Shown: positions 15,163 to 24,278, numbered from the stretch's first letter. The stretch: DNA of 54,313 bases from Salipiger abyssi (GCF_017311415.1 NZ_JAEKIS010000024.1:1-54313); one strand, 5' to 3'. Notes: generated by a model from the letters alone, not told the origin. Made by a program: numbers and translations.

Positions 15163-15756
15163 ATGAAAAAGACGACTATCGTAGCGGCAGTGTTGATTGC
15201 AGGTACTGCGGTCACGGCATTCGCGCATAGCGGTGCCACCGGCATCGTGAAAGAGCGCATGGATGCCATGCTTGCAATGGGGAAGGCGGTCAAGACCGTG
15301 GCCCCGATGATGCGGGGCGAAACGGCCTATGACGCAGAAACAGTGCGCGATGCCGCGCGCCTGTTCCAGCAGCACGCCGGTGAGAGCATGACAAAGCTGT
15401 TCCCAGAGGGCACAGGGGGCATGCCCTCGGAAGCCAAGGACGAGGTGTGGACCGACTGGGAGCGCTTCGCGGCATTGGCAAGTCAGCTGGAAGAATACTC
15501 TGAGGGCCTGGAACGCGCAGCCGACAATGGATTGGGCGGCATGAGCGGCAATACCTCCATGGATGGCGCCTCGATGATGGGCGGCGGGTCAATGATGGGA
15601 GGCGATACAACCATGATGGGCGGGAGCACGATGATGGGCCGAGGCGACATGATGGATGCGGCCGCCATTGCCGAAATGCCCGCCGACGCAGCATTCGCGA
15701 TGACTACCCAGGTCTGTTCCGCATGCCATGAACGCTTCCGGGCGGAAGAAGACTGA
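15163..15756 (+). CDS. Cytochrome c' (class II) with Met-rich insertion
   Basis: 197 residues: signal peptide (about 1-21), four-helix bundle of the cytochrome c' / c-556 family with KERMDAMLAMGKA as helix 1, and haem site CSACH at about 187-191 near the C-terminus, as in class II cytochromes. Between helices 3 and 4 (about 125-165) is an insertion of repeated MMGG units (SMMGGGSMMGGD and similar). Family members normally have no such block. Methionine runs of this sort bind Cu(I) in CopA/CueO-type proteins, so the protein may couple copper binding to haem. Lies in the multicopper-oxidase operon. Confidence 0.88.
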   Translation: MKKTTIVAAVLIAGTAVTAFAHSGATGIVKERMDAMLAMGKAVKTVAPMMRGETAYDAETVRDAARLFQQHAGESMTKLFPEGTGGMPSEAKDEVWTDWERFAALASQLEEYSEGLERAADNGLGGMSGNTSMDGASMMGGGSMMGGDTTMMGGSTMMGRGDMMDAAAIAEMPADAAFAMTTQVCSACHERFRAEED

Positions 15757-15758
15757 CC

Positions 15759-16676
15759 ATGCGCCGGTTCTTGACACTCGTCAGCGGGGCCGCCGTGCTC
15801 GGCGCGGCCAGCCTCGGCGTCGTGATTGCATGGCCTGTCGGCAGTGCAGTGACTCCGATTGCAATAGAGGGCAATGTCGACCGGGGCGCATATCTGGCGC
15901 GCGCCAGTGGGTGCATTGCCTGTCATACCAATTTTGAAGCGGGCGGCGCACCACTTGCCGGAGGGGCGCCGCTCGAAACCCCGTTCGGAACGTTCTACCC
16001 GCCCAACCTGACGACAGACCCGGAACATGGCATGGGCGAATGGACGGCAGAACAGTTCGCAAAAGCCGTGCGGCAAGGCATCGGCCCCGATGGAACGCCG
16101 TACTATCCGTCTTTCCCGTACACCTTCTATGCGGATTTTTCTGATCAGGATATCGCTGACCTCTGGGCGGCGTTTCAAACCGTGCCGCCCGTGGACGAGC
16201 CTGCACCAGAAAATGATGTCAGCTTCCCATTCGACCAACGATGGGGGCTGAAGCTCTGGCGAGCGGCGTTCTTCTACGATCCGGATACCGAACCGATTGA
16301 AGGGCGAAGCGACGCATGGAATCGAGGACGGGAATTGGTGCGCGGTGCGGCACATTGCGGAGCCTGCCATACGCCGCGCAATCTTGCGGGAGGCCGCGAT
16401 ATCGGTGCTTCCTTTGCAGGCAACGCCCAGCTTCCCGGTGGCAGCAAGGCCCCCGCGATACGGCCAAAAGACCTGGTCAAAAATGACTGGACGGTTTCAA
16501 ACCTCGCTTATGCGCTCCAGACCGGCATCACCCCTTCGGGCGATGCTTTCGGCGGCAGCATGGCGGAAGTGGTTCGCGAGGGAACTCGGTTTCTGACACC
16601 TGCCGATCGCGAAGCGATGGCGCTTTTCCTGCTGAACAAGGACACGGTCGAGGCGGAGAACCCCGCGTCGAACTAA
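15759..16676 (+). CDS. Dihaem c-type cytochrome
   Basis: 305 residues with signal/anchor (about 5-25) and two class-I cytochrome domains, haem sites CIACH (about 52-56) and CGACH (about 202-206). The ETPFGTFYPPNLTTD and PYTFYADFSDQDI stretches are those of the cytochrome subunits of membrane dehydrogenases and of related FixP-like electron carriers. Starts two bases after the cytochrome c' stop. A likely electron acceptor or donor in the same periplasmic chain; the physiological partner is not given by sequence. Confidence 0.88.
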   Translation: MRRFLTLVSGAAVLGAASLGVVIAWPVGSAVTPIAIEGNVDRGAYLARASGCIACHTNFEAGGAPLAGGAPLETPFGTFYPPNLTTDPEHGMGEWTAEQFAKAVRQGIGPDGTPYYPSFPYTFYADFSDQDIADLWAAFQTVPPVDEPAPENDVSFPFDQRWGLKLWRAAFFYDPDTEPIEGRSDAWNRGRELVRGAAHCGACHTPRNLAGGRDIGASFAGNAQLPGGSKAPAIRPKDLVKNDWTVSNLAYALQTGITPSGDAFGGSMAEVVREGTRFLTPADREAMALFLLNKDTVEAENPASN

Positions 16677-16682
16677 CACCAC

Positions 16683-16703
16683 GCGGGGGCAACACGCCCC
16701 CGC
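16683..16703 (+). terminator. GC-rich hairpin inside the operon, before the multicopper oxidase
   Basis: GCGGGGGC-AACAC-GCCCCCGC followed by TTTCT. An eight-base perfect stem with a short T-run between the dihaem cytochrome stop and the oxidase start, placed so that it could attenuate or terminate transcription or stabilise the upstream mRNA end. Confidence 0.65.
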
Positions 16704-16719
16704 TTTCTCGAGGATCGAA

Positions 16720-18114
16720 ATGAGACAAACACGTCGGGATTTCTTGCGCCATGCAACACTGGCGGCCTGCGCGGCGGCCATCCCGCAGTCGGCTTTTGCC
16801 GCGACCCCGTTCGAGGACCTGATTGCCAAGGTTGCACGTCGACAGCTTCTTCCGGACACCTACCCGGAAACAGAGATCTGGGGCTATGACGGCCTCGTTC
16901 CGGCCCCGGAAATCAGGGTCACACAAGGCGATCGGGTGCGTCGCAGGTTTCGCAACGAGGTACCCGATCCCAGTTCGGTTCACTGGCACGGAATCCGGAT
17001 CGACAACGCGATGGATGGCGTTTCAGGGCTGACCCAAGAGGCCGTAGCGCCGGGTGGAACCTTTGACTACGACTTCGTCGTACCGGACGCGGGCACCTAT
17101 TGGTATCACGCGCATAATCGCTCATACGAGCAAGTCGCGCGTGGTCTGCGCGGTGCCTTGATCGTCGAAGAGGTCGATGGACCGGACATCGACCGCGAGG
17201 AAGTCATCGTTCTGGAGGACTGGTTGCTCGACCCTGAGAGCGGGCAGCTGTTCGACAATTTCGAACAGCCCATGATGATGAGCCACGGTGGACGTACCGG
17301 CAACTTTATCACGACCAACGGGCGCTATGACCTGACCTTGCCCGCGCAGCGCAACGAGCGCATTCGCTTGCGGATCATCAACGCAGCAAGCGCTCGAATT
17401 TTCCCGCTGAGGCTCTCTGGATTCAGTGGCTGGACGGTGGCCGTGGATGGAATGCCAACCGGCCAACCCCAGTCGGTTGACGGCGAGTTGATCCTCGGCC
17501 CGGCACAGCGCGTCGACTTAATTGTGGATGTGACCGAAGACGAAGGCGGCACCGCCCAATTGCTTCGCATCGGCGATGATGATCAACTGACCCCGTTGGT
17601 GAGTTTTCTGGTCAACGGCACAGCCAGTTCAGTACCAAGAGGCAAGCCACTGCCGTTGCCGCCGAACCCCGCGGCACACGCCCCGGACCTTGCCGATGCG
17701 CGTGATTTGCGACTGGTCATGTCCGGCGGGGCAATGGGGCGAATGCAGTCCGCATTGCTTGGCGGGGAACGTCTTGGATTCCGTCAGCTTGCCCAAGCGG
17801 GCAAATTCTGGGCCCTGAATGATGTCGCCGAAATGACCTACACGCCACTGGCCGATCTATCCCTGAACGAGCCGGTGCGCCTGAAGATCGAGAACCAGAC
17901 CGTTTTCCCACATGCGATGCACCTGCACGGGATGCATTTCCGCGAGCTGCGCCCCGACGGCGCGTTCGGGCCGATGCGGGACACGATCCTGTTGGCCGGC
18001 AACGAGTCCCGGGAGATCGCCTTTACGGCAGACAATCCCGGCAAGTGGCTGTTCCATTGCCACATGCTCAGCCACGCCGCATCTGGCATGACAACCTGGA
18101 TACGGGTCACATGA
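16720..18114 (+). CDS. Multicopper oxidase (CueO/CopA-like), Tat-exported
   Basis: 464 residues. Tat signal RRDFLRHA and hydrophobic stretch to SAFAA. Three cupredoxin domains with all four copper motifs: H88WH90G, H130AH132, H398xxH401LH403 and H446CH448 with H452 and axial M457, so type 1 and the trinuclear centre are complete. Such enzymes oxidise Cu(I) to Cu(II) in the periplasm using oxygen. There is no long Met-rich insert as in CueO; the nearby Met-rich cytochrome c' may supply that function (inference). It follows a hairpin and overlaps the next cytochrome gene (ATGA). Confidence 0.93.
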   Translation: MRQTRRDFLRHATLAACAAAIPQSAFAATPFEDLIAKVARRQLLPDTYPETEIWGYDGLVPAPEIRVTQGDRVRRRFRNEVPDPSSVHWHGIRIDNAMDGVSGLTQEAVAPGGTFDYDFVVPDAGTYWYHAHNRSYEQVARGLRGALIVEEVDGPDIDREEVIVLEDWLLDPESGQLFDNFEQPMMMSHGGRTGNFITTNGRYDLTLPAQRNERIRLRIINAASARIFPLRLSGFSGWTVAVDGMPTGQPQSVDGELILGPAQRVDLIVDVTEDEGGTAQLLRIGDDDQLTPLVSFLVNGTASSVPRGKPLPLPPNPAAHAPDLADARDLRLVMSGGAMGRMQSALLGGERLGFRQLAQAGKFWALNDVAEMTYTPLADLSLNEPVRLKIENQTVFPHAMHLHGMHFRELRPDGAFGPMRDTILLAGNESREIAFTADNPGKWLFHCHMLSHAASGMTTWIRVT

Positions 18115-18593
18115 GATATCTCGTTTGGTCCCTTCCGATCACTGTCGCAGCAGCCGCCTTCACGTATTGGCTCTCGACCAGTGCATCCTCGGATGTCGGC
18201 AGCGCGTCCAGGGCGGAGAGCTACGACATCGAAGAAGGCGCGTTGCTCTACGCAGAAAACTGTGCGTCTTGTCATGGCGCGGGTCTGGAAGGCCAGCCGG
18301 AATGGCGAACGCCCGGCGCGGATGGGCGCCTGCCAGCACCACCACATGATGAGACGGGTCACACCTGGCATCATCCTGACAGCCTGCTCTTCGATTACAC
18401 AAAACTGGGGGGTGCGGCGCTTCTGGCGCGTCAGGGCGTCGAATTCGACAGTGGCATGCCCGGTTTCGCAGACGTGCTGACCGACCAGCAAATTCACAAC
18501 ATCCTGGCCTTCATCCGGTCCACCTGGCCAGACCGCATCCGCGAAGTCCAGGCCGCGCGGACAGAAGCCGACGAACAACGGGGAGAGAACTAA
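18111..18593 (+). CDS. c-type cytochrome, single haem
   Basis: 160 residues from ATG 18111, which overlaps the oxidase stop. N-terminal hydrophobic helix (about 4-22), then haem site CASCH (about 49-53) with GAGLEGQPEW following, and a C-terminal IHNILAFIRSTWP helix with MPGF as likely axial methionine. Its translational coupling to the oxidase suggests it exchanges electrons with it. An internal His cluster (HDETGHTWHH) is unusual and might bind metal. Confidence 0.88.
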   Translation: MRYLVWSLPITVAAAAFTYWLSTSASSDVGSASRAESYDIEEGALLYAENCASCHGAGLEGQPEWRTPGADGRLPAPPHDETGHTWHHPDSLLFDYTKLGGAALLARQGVEFDSGMPGFADVLTDQQIHNILAFIRSTWPDRIREVQAARTEADEQRGEN

Positions 18594-18594
18594 A

Positions 18595-19326
18595 ATGCGT
18601 TTCAGACAAGCCTTCACGACGGTCGCGATAGCTGCCTTGCTTCCGATACCGGCACTCGCGGACGAACTGTCAGAGTCCCGGGTCAAGGAACTTGTGCTCG
18701 AGGCAATCCGCGAGAACCCGGAGATTGTCATGGAGGCCGTGGCGATCCTCGAACAAAGGCAGGCGCAAGCGCAGGAGCTCAGTCAGGCCCAAGTTCTGAA
18801 TGACCAGCGCGATCTGATCGAGAACGATCCGAATGCGCCGGTTCTCGGCAACCTGGAAGGGGACGTCACTGTTGTGGAATTTTTCGACTACAACTGTCCC
18901 TATTGTCGGCGGGTCAAACCCGAGGTGCGGGCTTTGATCGAAGACGATCCCAACATTCGCCTCGTCTATCGTGAATGGCCCATTCTCGGAGACGGATCGG
19001 TGTTTGCCGCGAAAGCGGCCTTGGCAGCGCGCAAGCAGGACAAATACGAAGAGTTTCACTGGGCAATGATGGGGCTGGAAGGCCGCGCGGAAGAGGCCTC
19101 CGTGCTGCGCGTGGCCGAGGAGATCGGCCTGGATATCGCGCAGTTGCGCAAGGACATGGAGGCCCCCGAGGTCGAAGAGCACATTGCGACCTCCATGCAA
19201 CTGACCCAAGCTCTGGGCTTTAACGGCACGCCGTCTTTCGTGATCGGGGATGCGCTGGTCCCGGGCTTCGTCGAAAAGGCGCAGCTTGCCGACTTGGTCG
19301 AGGAAGCCCGCAAAGTCGAAGACTGA
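18595..19326 (+). CDS. DsbA/ScsC-like periplasmic thiol:disulfide protein
   Basis: 243 residues: signal peptide (about 1-22), a helical N-terminal segment (about 25-70, ESRVKELVLEAIRENPEIV) and a DsbA-type thioredoxin domain with C101PYC104 and cis-proline loop GTPSF. The N-terminal helical region is the trimerisation stalk of ScsC and Com1-type proteins. ScsC is an isomerase or copper-chelating thiol protein kept reduced by ScsB, whose homologue is encoded at 13004-10875. Starts one base after the cytochrome stop and ends before a strong terminator. Confidence 0.88.
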   Translation: MRFRQAFTTVAIAALLPIPALADELSESRVKELVLEAIRENPEIVMEAVAILEQRQAQAQELSQAQVLNDQRDLIENDPNAPVLGNLEGDVTVVEFFDYNCPYCRRVKPEVRALIEDDPNIRLVYREWPILGDGSVFAAKAALAARKQDKYEEFHWAMMGLEGRAEEASVLRVAEEIGLDIAQLRKDMEAPEVEEHIATSMQLTQALGFNGTPSFVIGDALVPGFVEKAQLADLVEEARKVED

Positions 19327-19332
19327 AATTCT

Positions 19333-19364
19333 GTGCCCGGACCACCCTTGGGTGGTCCAGGCAC
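19333..19364. terminator. Bidirectional terminator between the ScsC-like gene and copZ
   Basis: GTGCC-c-GGACCACCC-tt-GGGTGGTCC-a-GGCAC: a perfect nine-base inner stem extended by five more pairs across a single mismatch. It separates two convergent genes. No long T-run, but the stem is the strongest hairpin in the region. Confidence 0.75.
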
Positions 19365-19368
19365 TGCA

Positions 19369-19569
19369 TCAAGCGGCCGCAGGTTCCACGTTGTAGCCCG
19401 CATCCCGAATGATCGCTTGGACCTGATCGGCTGGTAACACGCTGTCGACATGCACCTGTCGGGCAGAAAGGTCACATTCTACGCCTGCATTCGGATCTGC
19501 GCTCTTCACCGCGCTTTCGATTGCTGCGGTGCAATGCCCACAGCTCATGTCCGGAACGCTGAACTTCAT
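19369..19569 (-). CDS. copZ: CopZ-like copper chaperone (HMA domain)
   Basis: 66 residues from ATG 19569; AAGGAG sits eight bases upstream, favouring this start over GTG 19578. A single heavy-metal-associated fold with metal site MSCGHC at about residues 9-14. It would carry Cu(I) in the cytoplasm to the CopA pump or to CueR. Expressed from its own CueR-type promoter, divergent from copA. Length and motif are typical. Confidence 0.92.
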   Translation of the reverse strand: MKFSVPDMSCGHCTAAIESAVKSADPNAGVECDLSARQVHVDSVLPADQVQAIIRDAGYNVEPAAA

Positions 19570-19601
19570 CGGAACCACTCCTTGATCTGATTTCTATCGG
19601 T

Positions 19602-19632
19602 GACATGGGGCTTCCCCCCGCTGGAAGGTCAA
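19602..19632 (-). promoter_or_regulatory. CueR-type promoter of copZ
   Basis: Minus strand TTGACC-N19-CATGTC; the spacer reads TTCCAGCGGGGGGAAGCCC, keeping the CTTCC/GGAAG arms of the dyad. Twenty-eight bases from the divergent copA promoter. Confidence 0.78.
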
Positions 19633-19660
19633 GTGAAGAAATTTATTTGGCGCCCTCCCA

Positions 19661-19691
19661 TTGACCCTCCAGTAACTGGAAGCCTCATATT
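19661..19691 (+). promoter_or_regulatory. CueR-type promoter of copA-cueR
   Basis: TTGACC-N19-CATATT with spacer CTCCAGTAACTGGAAGCCT, centred on CCAGTAACTGG. This is the clearest CueR box in the window and places the transcription start near 19698, upstream of ATG 19722. Confidence 0.82.
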
Positions 19692-19721
19692 CCACTTCGA
19701 ATGGAAAAACAGGTGACACAT

Positions 19722-22232
19722 ATGCCCGAACCCAAACAGATCAGCCTGCCGATCGAAGGCATGTCATGCGCGTCCTGCGTTGGCAGGGTCGATCGCGCAT
19801 TGAATGCAATCGACGGCGTAGAGGATGTGTCGGTGAACCTTGCCTCGGAAACTGCTCGCATGAGCGTGGACGCGCTCAAGCGCATTCCCGACATCATCGA
19901 ATCCCTTCGCGAGCTGGGCTACCCCGCGCGGAAGGCCAGGGCCGAACTCACGATTGCAGCGATGTCCTGTGCCTCTTGCGTCGGGCGGGTCGATAAGGCG
20001 CTTGCCGCGGTGCCCGGGGTGGTCGAGGTGAACGTCAACCTCGCCTCAGAGACGGCGACGGTCATTTACGTCGAAGGTCTTGTCACGACATCCGATCTGA
20101 TCGAATCAAGCGGCGCGGCAGGGTATCCAGCAACCGTGGCAACGGCCCAGGCCGGTGACGACAGAGTTGCGCGCAAGGAGGAAGAGGCTCAGGCGCTTGC
20201 CAAACGGGTCACCTTTGCGGCCATCCTCGCCTTGCCGGTCTTCCTGATCGAAATGGGTGGCCACGTCATTCCGGCCGTTCATATGCTGATCGAGACCACG
20301 ATTGGCCAGCAGACGAGTTGGCTTCTTCAGTTCGTGCTGACGACAATCGTTCTCTTCGGCCCGGGCCGGACGTTTTACACCAAGGGTTTCCCGGCCTTGT
20401 TCCGGGGTGCCCCCGACATGAACAGCCTCGTCGCGGTCGGCACCGGGGCGGCTTACCTTTATTCCGTGGTTGCGACATTCGTACCGTCGGTCCTGCCTGA
20501 CACGCTGCGCACCGTCTATTTCGAGGCGGCAGCGGTCATCGTCGTTCTGATCCTTCTGGGGCGGTTTCTTGAAGCGCGCGCCAAGGGGAGAACGGGCGCG
20601 GCCATCCAGAAGCTATTAGGGCTTCAGGCGCGGACTGCACGCGTGATGCGGGACGGAGAAAGCGTCGAGATCGAGATCGATGCGCTGGTTCAGGGTGACA
20701 TCGTCATCGTGCGCCCTGGTGAACGCATCGCGGTCGATGGCGAGGTCATCGAGGGGACCAGCCGCGTCGACGAAAGCATGCTGACAGGCGAGCCGATCCC
20801 CGCTGAAAAAGGTGCCGGAGATACGGTGACCGGCGGGACGGTCAACGGCGCCGGAAGCCTACAGTTCCTCGCCACGCGGGTCGGCGCCGACACGACCCTG
20901 GCGCAGATTATTCGCATGGTCGAAGAGGCCCAGGGCGCCAAACTGCCGATCCAGGGATTGGTCGACCGGATCACCTTGTGGTTCGTGCCTGCCGTGATGG
21001 CGATCGCGGCGGCGACCGTGCTGGTCTGGCTGTTTTTCGGGCCTGATCCGGCCCTGACGATGGCGCTGGTCGCCGGTGTGTCGGTGCTCATCATCGCGTG
21101 CCCCTGCGCGATGGGGCTTGCGACGCCGACCTCGATCATGGTCGGGACGGGACGTGCTGCGGAAATGGGTGTCCTGTTCCGTAAAGGTGACGCCTTGCAG
21201 CAACTTGATTCCGTTGATGTGGTCGCCCTCGACAAAACAGGCACGGTGACCGAGGGGCGACCCGCACTGACTGACCTTGTGCTGGCGGAAGGGTTCGATC
21301 GCCCAACAACGCTCTCGAAGATCGCTGCCGTGGAGTCGCTCTCCGAGCATCCTGTCGCGGACGCCATCGTGCGGGCCGCGCGGGCCGAGGGCGCACCTCT
21401 TGTGGCGGCCGAAGGCTTTCAATCGGTCACAGGTTACGGCGTGCGCGCCGTGGTCGAAGACGTGGAGGTGTTGGTTGGGGCCGACCGCTACATGGCGCGC
21501 GAAGGCATTGACGTCTCGGCATTGGCTCCAGAGGAAACGAAGATCGCAAGCAAGGGTCGCACGGCGCTTTACGCTGCCATAGATGGGCGTGTCGCCGCCG
21601 TGATCGGCGTGGCCGATCCGGTCAAACCGGCAAGCCGCGCAGCCATCGCAGCGCTGCACGAAAAGGGTCTTGCGGTTGCGATGATCACCGGCGACAAACG
21701 CGAAACCGCCGAAGCCATCGCCCGCGAAACCGGTATCGACCACGTCATCGCCGGCGTCCTGCCGGACGGCAAGGTTGCGGCGCTCGACAGTTTGCGCCAA
21801 GGGAACAAGCGCATCGCCTTTGTCGGCGACGGGATCAACGACGCCCCGGCGCTGGCGCATGCCGATGTGGGCATCGCCATTGGAACCGGCACCGATGTGG
21901 CCATCGAATCTGCGGATGTCGTCCTGATGTCGGGCGATTTGCGCGGCGTGGTGAACGCCTTCGAAGTATCGCGGCGGACCATGCGCAACATCCGGCAGAA
22001 CCTGTTCTGGGCCTTTGCCTACAACGTGGCACTTATTCCGGTCGCTGCCGGGGTGCTTTATCCCGCCTTTGGGTTGCTCCTGTCACCAATCCTTGCGGCG
22101 GGTGCGATGGCGTTGTCCTCGGTGTTTGTCCTGACCAATGCCCTGCGGCTGCGGCGCATCGCGCCTGCGATGGACGAGCAGCGCGCAATCCCGGCAGAGC
22201 TGGCAGCCGCCACTCCTGCTCCAGCAGAATAA
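19722..22232 (+). CDS. copA: Cu(I)-exporting P1B-type ATPase CopA
   Basis: 836 residues. ATG 19722 has AGGTGA at six bases; ATG 19701 would lie at the predicted transcription start. Two N-terminal HMA domains with MSCASC at 14-19 and 81-86, eight TM helices, the Cu(I) channel motif C460PC462, phosphorylated D504 in DKTGT, the TGD motif and the [10 protein letters not shown] hinge. These are the marks of P1B-1 pumps, which expel cytoplasmic Cu(I) to the periplasm. Followed after 12 bases by cueR, so the pump and its sensor share one CueR-type promoter. Confidence 0.96.
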   Translation: MPEPKQISLPIEGMSCASCVGRVDRALNAIDGVEDVSVNLASETARMSVDALKRIPDIIESLRELGYPARKARAELTIAAMSCASCVGRVDKALAAVPGVVEVNVNLASETATVIYVEGLVTTSDLIESSGAAGYPATVATAQAGDDRVARKEEEAQALAKRVTFAAILALPVFLIEMGGHVIPAVHMLIETTIGQQTSWLLQFVLTTIVLFGPGRTFYTKGFPALFRGAPDMNSLVAVGTGAAYLYSVVATFVPSVLPDTLRTVYFEAAAVIVVLILLGRFLEARAKGRTGAAIQKLLGLQARTARVMRDGESVEIEIDALVQGDIVIVRPGERIAVDGEVIEGTSRVDESMLTGEPIPAEKGAGDTVTGGTVNGAGSLQFLATRVGADTTLAQIIRMVEEAQGAKLPIQGLVDRITLWFVPAVMAIAAATVLVWLFFGPDPALTMALVAGVSVLIIACPCAMGLATPTSIMVGTGRAAEMGVLFRKGDALQQLDSVDVVALDKTGTVTEGRPALTDLVLAEGFDRPTTLSKIAAVESLSEHPVADAIVRAARAEGAPLVAAEGFQSVTGYGVRAVVEDVEVLVGADRYMAREGIDVSALAPEETKIASKGRTALYAAIDGRVAAVIGVADPVKPASRAAIAALHEKGLAVAMITGDKRETAEAIARETGIDHVIAGVLPDGKVAALDSLRQGNKRIAFVGDGINDAPALAHADVGIAIGTGTDVAIESADVVLMSGDLRGVVNAFEVSRRTMRNIRQNLFWAFAYNVALIPVAAGVLYPAFGLLLSPILAAGAMALSSVFVLTNALRLRRIAPAMDEQRAIPAELAAATPAPAE

Positions 22233-22244
22233 CGGAGGTTCGAC

Positions 22245-22643
22245 ATGAACATCGGAGACGTTGCCCGACAATCGGGTGTGCCCCCAAAAACAATCCGCTA
22301 CTACGAGGACATCGGGCTGATCCGCCCGAACCGTAGCGAGAACGGCTACCGCGCGTTCACCGAGAGCCACATTCACAAGCTGGCGTTTCTGGGTCGCGCA
22401 CGGGCCTTGGGGTTCACCATCGAAGATTGCAGGACGCTCCTGTCGCTCTACGAGGATGAAAACCGCGAAAGCATGCAAGTGAAGGCGGTTGCGGAAGACC
22501 ATCTGCGCCAGATCGAGGAAAAGATCGCGAAACTGCAATCCATGCGCGCGACGCTCGCCGAACTGGTGGAAAAATGTGCCGGGGATCACCGGCCCGACTG
22601 CCCCATCATCGAGGATCTGTCGCCGGAGCGGTTGGCCAAGTGA
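22245..22643 (+). CDS. cueR: CueR-like MerR-family copper sensor
   Basis: 132 residues. Winged helix-turn-helix (about 1-70, with TIRYYEDIGL), long dimerisation helix, and metal loop C111-AGDHRPD-C119. Residue 76 is Ser, the position that is Ser in monovalent-metal sensors and Cys in Zn/Cd/Pb sensors, so Cu(I)/Ag(I) sensing is expected. GGAGG precedes the ATG. The 19-base-spacer promoters of the TTGACC family in this window are its likely targets, including its own operon. Confidence 0.93.
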   Translation: MNIGDVARQSGVPPKTIRYYEDIGLIRPNRSENGYRAFTESHIHKLAFLGRARALGFTIEDCRTLLSLYEDENRESMQVKAVAEDHLRQIEEKIAKLQSMRATLAELVEKCAGDHRPDCPIIEDLSPERLAK

Positions 22644-22664
22644 CAGGCAAGAAGGGGCTGTACC

Positions 22665-23429
22665 TCAGAACCAGATCGCGCGGACCGGCATCCAGATACC
22701 CATGAAGATCATCATCAGGTTTTCCGTCAGCGAAATGAACCCCAGCGGGACGGAACTGTCACCGCCGACGCAGGCGCATTTCAGCTCTCTCTTGTCGATA
22801 TAAACAGCCTTGAACACGCTGACAGCGCCGACCGTGCCGATAAACAGGGCGACAGGCGCCGAGAGCCACAGCAGCGCGCCGGCAGTCATCAGGACACCTG
22901 CCAACGCTTCGCCGAACGGGTAGACCTTGCCGTATCGCACCCATTTGCGCGCCAGCAGATCGTAGTTGAGGAACATCGTCGAAAACCCTTCGACATCCTG
23001 CAATTTCTGGATCGCGAGAATGGTCATGGACAGCGAAATGAACCATTCGAACCCCCGCAAGGTAAGGACCGACCCGTACTGGTGCCAAGACAGGCCCAAT
23101 GCCAACAGCGCGGCAACGGAAAAGATCGCGATGACCGGCTGGTAGGTCGTGTCGCTTTGCTCTTCCTCGGGTGGGTCAATGTCGAAAAACACCCTGAGAT
23201 CGTCGTAACCGCCGATCCGTTCGTCCCCGATGAAAGTCTGCGGCGTCGTCTCGACCCCGTGCTTCTCCATGAAAGCATCGGTGTCTTCACGGGTGTCAAG
23301 CGGATGGTCTTCCACCTCGAAGCCTTGCCGCTCCAGCAGGTCTTTCGATTTCAGACCGTAGGGGCAGACATGGCCCGGCATGACCATGCGATAAAGCTGC
23401 GCGGATTTACTGTCTGTGTCGCGGGGCAT
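22665..23429 (-). CDS. Glutaredoxin-MauE/DoxX fusion membrane protein
   Basis: 254 residues. N-terminal glutaredoxin-like domain (about 10-85; HVCPYGLKSKDLLERQGFEV, with a single active-site cysteine instead of CPYC, and the TTPQTFIGDERIGGYDDL substrate loop). A short linker follows and then a four-TM MauE/DoxX-type domain (about 98-250) containing the cysteine pair LKCACVGG. The combination suggests electron transfer between a thiol domain and a membrane cysteine pair. It is 12 bases downstream of the DUF305 gene. Domains are recognised; reaction not known. Confidence 0.8.
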   Translation of the reverse strand: MPRDTDSKSAQLYRMVMPGHVCPYGLKSKDLLERQGFEVEDHPLDTREDTDAFMEKHGVETTPQTFIGDERIGGYDDLRVFFDIDPPEEEQSDTTYQPVIAIFSVAALLALGLSWHQYGSVLTLRGFEWFISLSMTILAIQKLQDVEGFSTMFLNYDLLARKWVRYGKVYPFGEALAGVLMTAGALLWLSAPVALFIGTVGAVSVFKAVYIDKRELKCACVGGDSSVPLGFISLTENLMMIFMGIWMPVRAIWF

Positions 23430-23441
23430 GTCCTTTCCTCC

Positions 23442-24278
23442 TTATCCGCTGCACGTAAGTTGACCACGGAACCCGGCTTCGTAGTCGGTTCCCGCGCTGA
23501 CGATCAGATCGGTCAGGTCACCGTTCGTCTCTGCGATCTCGGCCGACAGCGGGCCTTCAGAAAATGCATTTTCGCCCTGCGCATTCAGGCGCACCAGATC
23601 ACCGCTGATCTTCATTGCGGCGGCAGACCCTTCGCCGGTTTCACCAGTCACCAGTACAGCCGGACTGTCCGAGGTGTAAGCAAAGCGGCAATTTCCGCCA
23701 TTCGGGAACACCGCAGCGATTTCGTCTTCCGTCAGAAACTCAGGATCGACCTTCGACACGACCTCCGTTTGAAGCGCCTGTTGCGCATCCACAACCTGCG
23801 CCGGCGTTTCGCTTCGCGTGGCCGATGCTTCGCCGTTTGCTCCAATGTCAGCAATAAGGTAGCGCATTTCGGCGATTTCCTTGTCCTGCGCATAGATAAT
23901 GTCGTCTGCGAGCCCCCGGACGCGCGGGTCGGTGATCTCGGCACGAGTCGACGTCATGATGGCGATCGAGTGGTGCGGGATCATGGCGCGCATGTAGGAC
24001 CTGTCCTGCACCGTGAATTGCCCGCGAACCAGCCAGAGGCTCGCCGCGAAAAGGACTATTGCGCCAACGAAAATCGCGATGTTGGCTTTGGTGTTCTGAT
24101 ACATGGACAACATGTACGCCAACATGATCACGGCCATGGTCGCCCCCATCAGGATGGCCATGTAAAGGCGTGTCTCCGAAAAGAAGATATGGCCCCAAAG
24201 ATAGGTGTTCAGGTACATCAGAACGAACATGACCACGGTCGATGTTCCGATCATCATAAAGAATCGTGAGTAGTGCAT
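23442..24278 (-). CDS. DUF305 membrane protein with extra C-terminal domain
   Basis: 278 residues: three TM helices (about 6-28, 38-57, 66-83), then the DUF305 core with RAMIPHHSIAIMTSTRAE (about 97-114) and QDKEIAEMRYLI. A further periplasmic region (about 155-278) has no family I can name. DUF305 proteins are common in copper and heavy-metal islands and have paired His/Met residues that could bind metal. The promoter region upstream contains a weaker CueR-like dyad. First gene of the two-gene operon with glutaredoxin-MauE. Confidence 0.8.
   Translation of the reverse strand: MHYSRFFMMIGTSTVVMFVLMYLNTYLWGHIFFSETRLYMAILMGATMAVIMLAYMLSMYQNTKANIAIFVGAIVLFAASLWLVRGQFTVQDRSYMRAMIPHHSIAIMTSTRAEITDPRVRGLADDIIYAQDKEIAEMRYLIADIGANGEASATRSETPAQVVDAQQALQTEVVSKVDPEFLTEDEIAAVFPNGGNCRFAYTSDSPAVLVTGETGEGSAAAMKISGDLVRLNAQGENAFSEGPLSAEIAETNGDLTDLIVSAGTDYEAGFRGQLTCSG

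Noticed and set aside
20859-21860. 333-codon minus-strand frame inside copA
   Set aside because: Antisense to the ATPase, with no recognisable domain and no promoter or ribosome site.
23082-24269. 395-codon plus-strand open frame opposite the DUF305 and glutaredoxin genes
   Set aside because: Low-complexity R/H/Q-rich translation, no ribosome site, and fully antisense to two convincing genes; a product of high GC codon bias.
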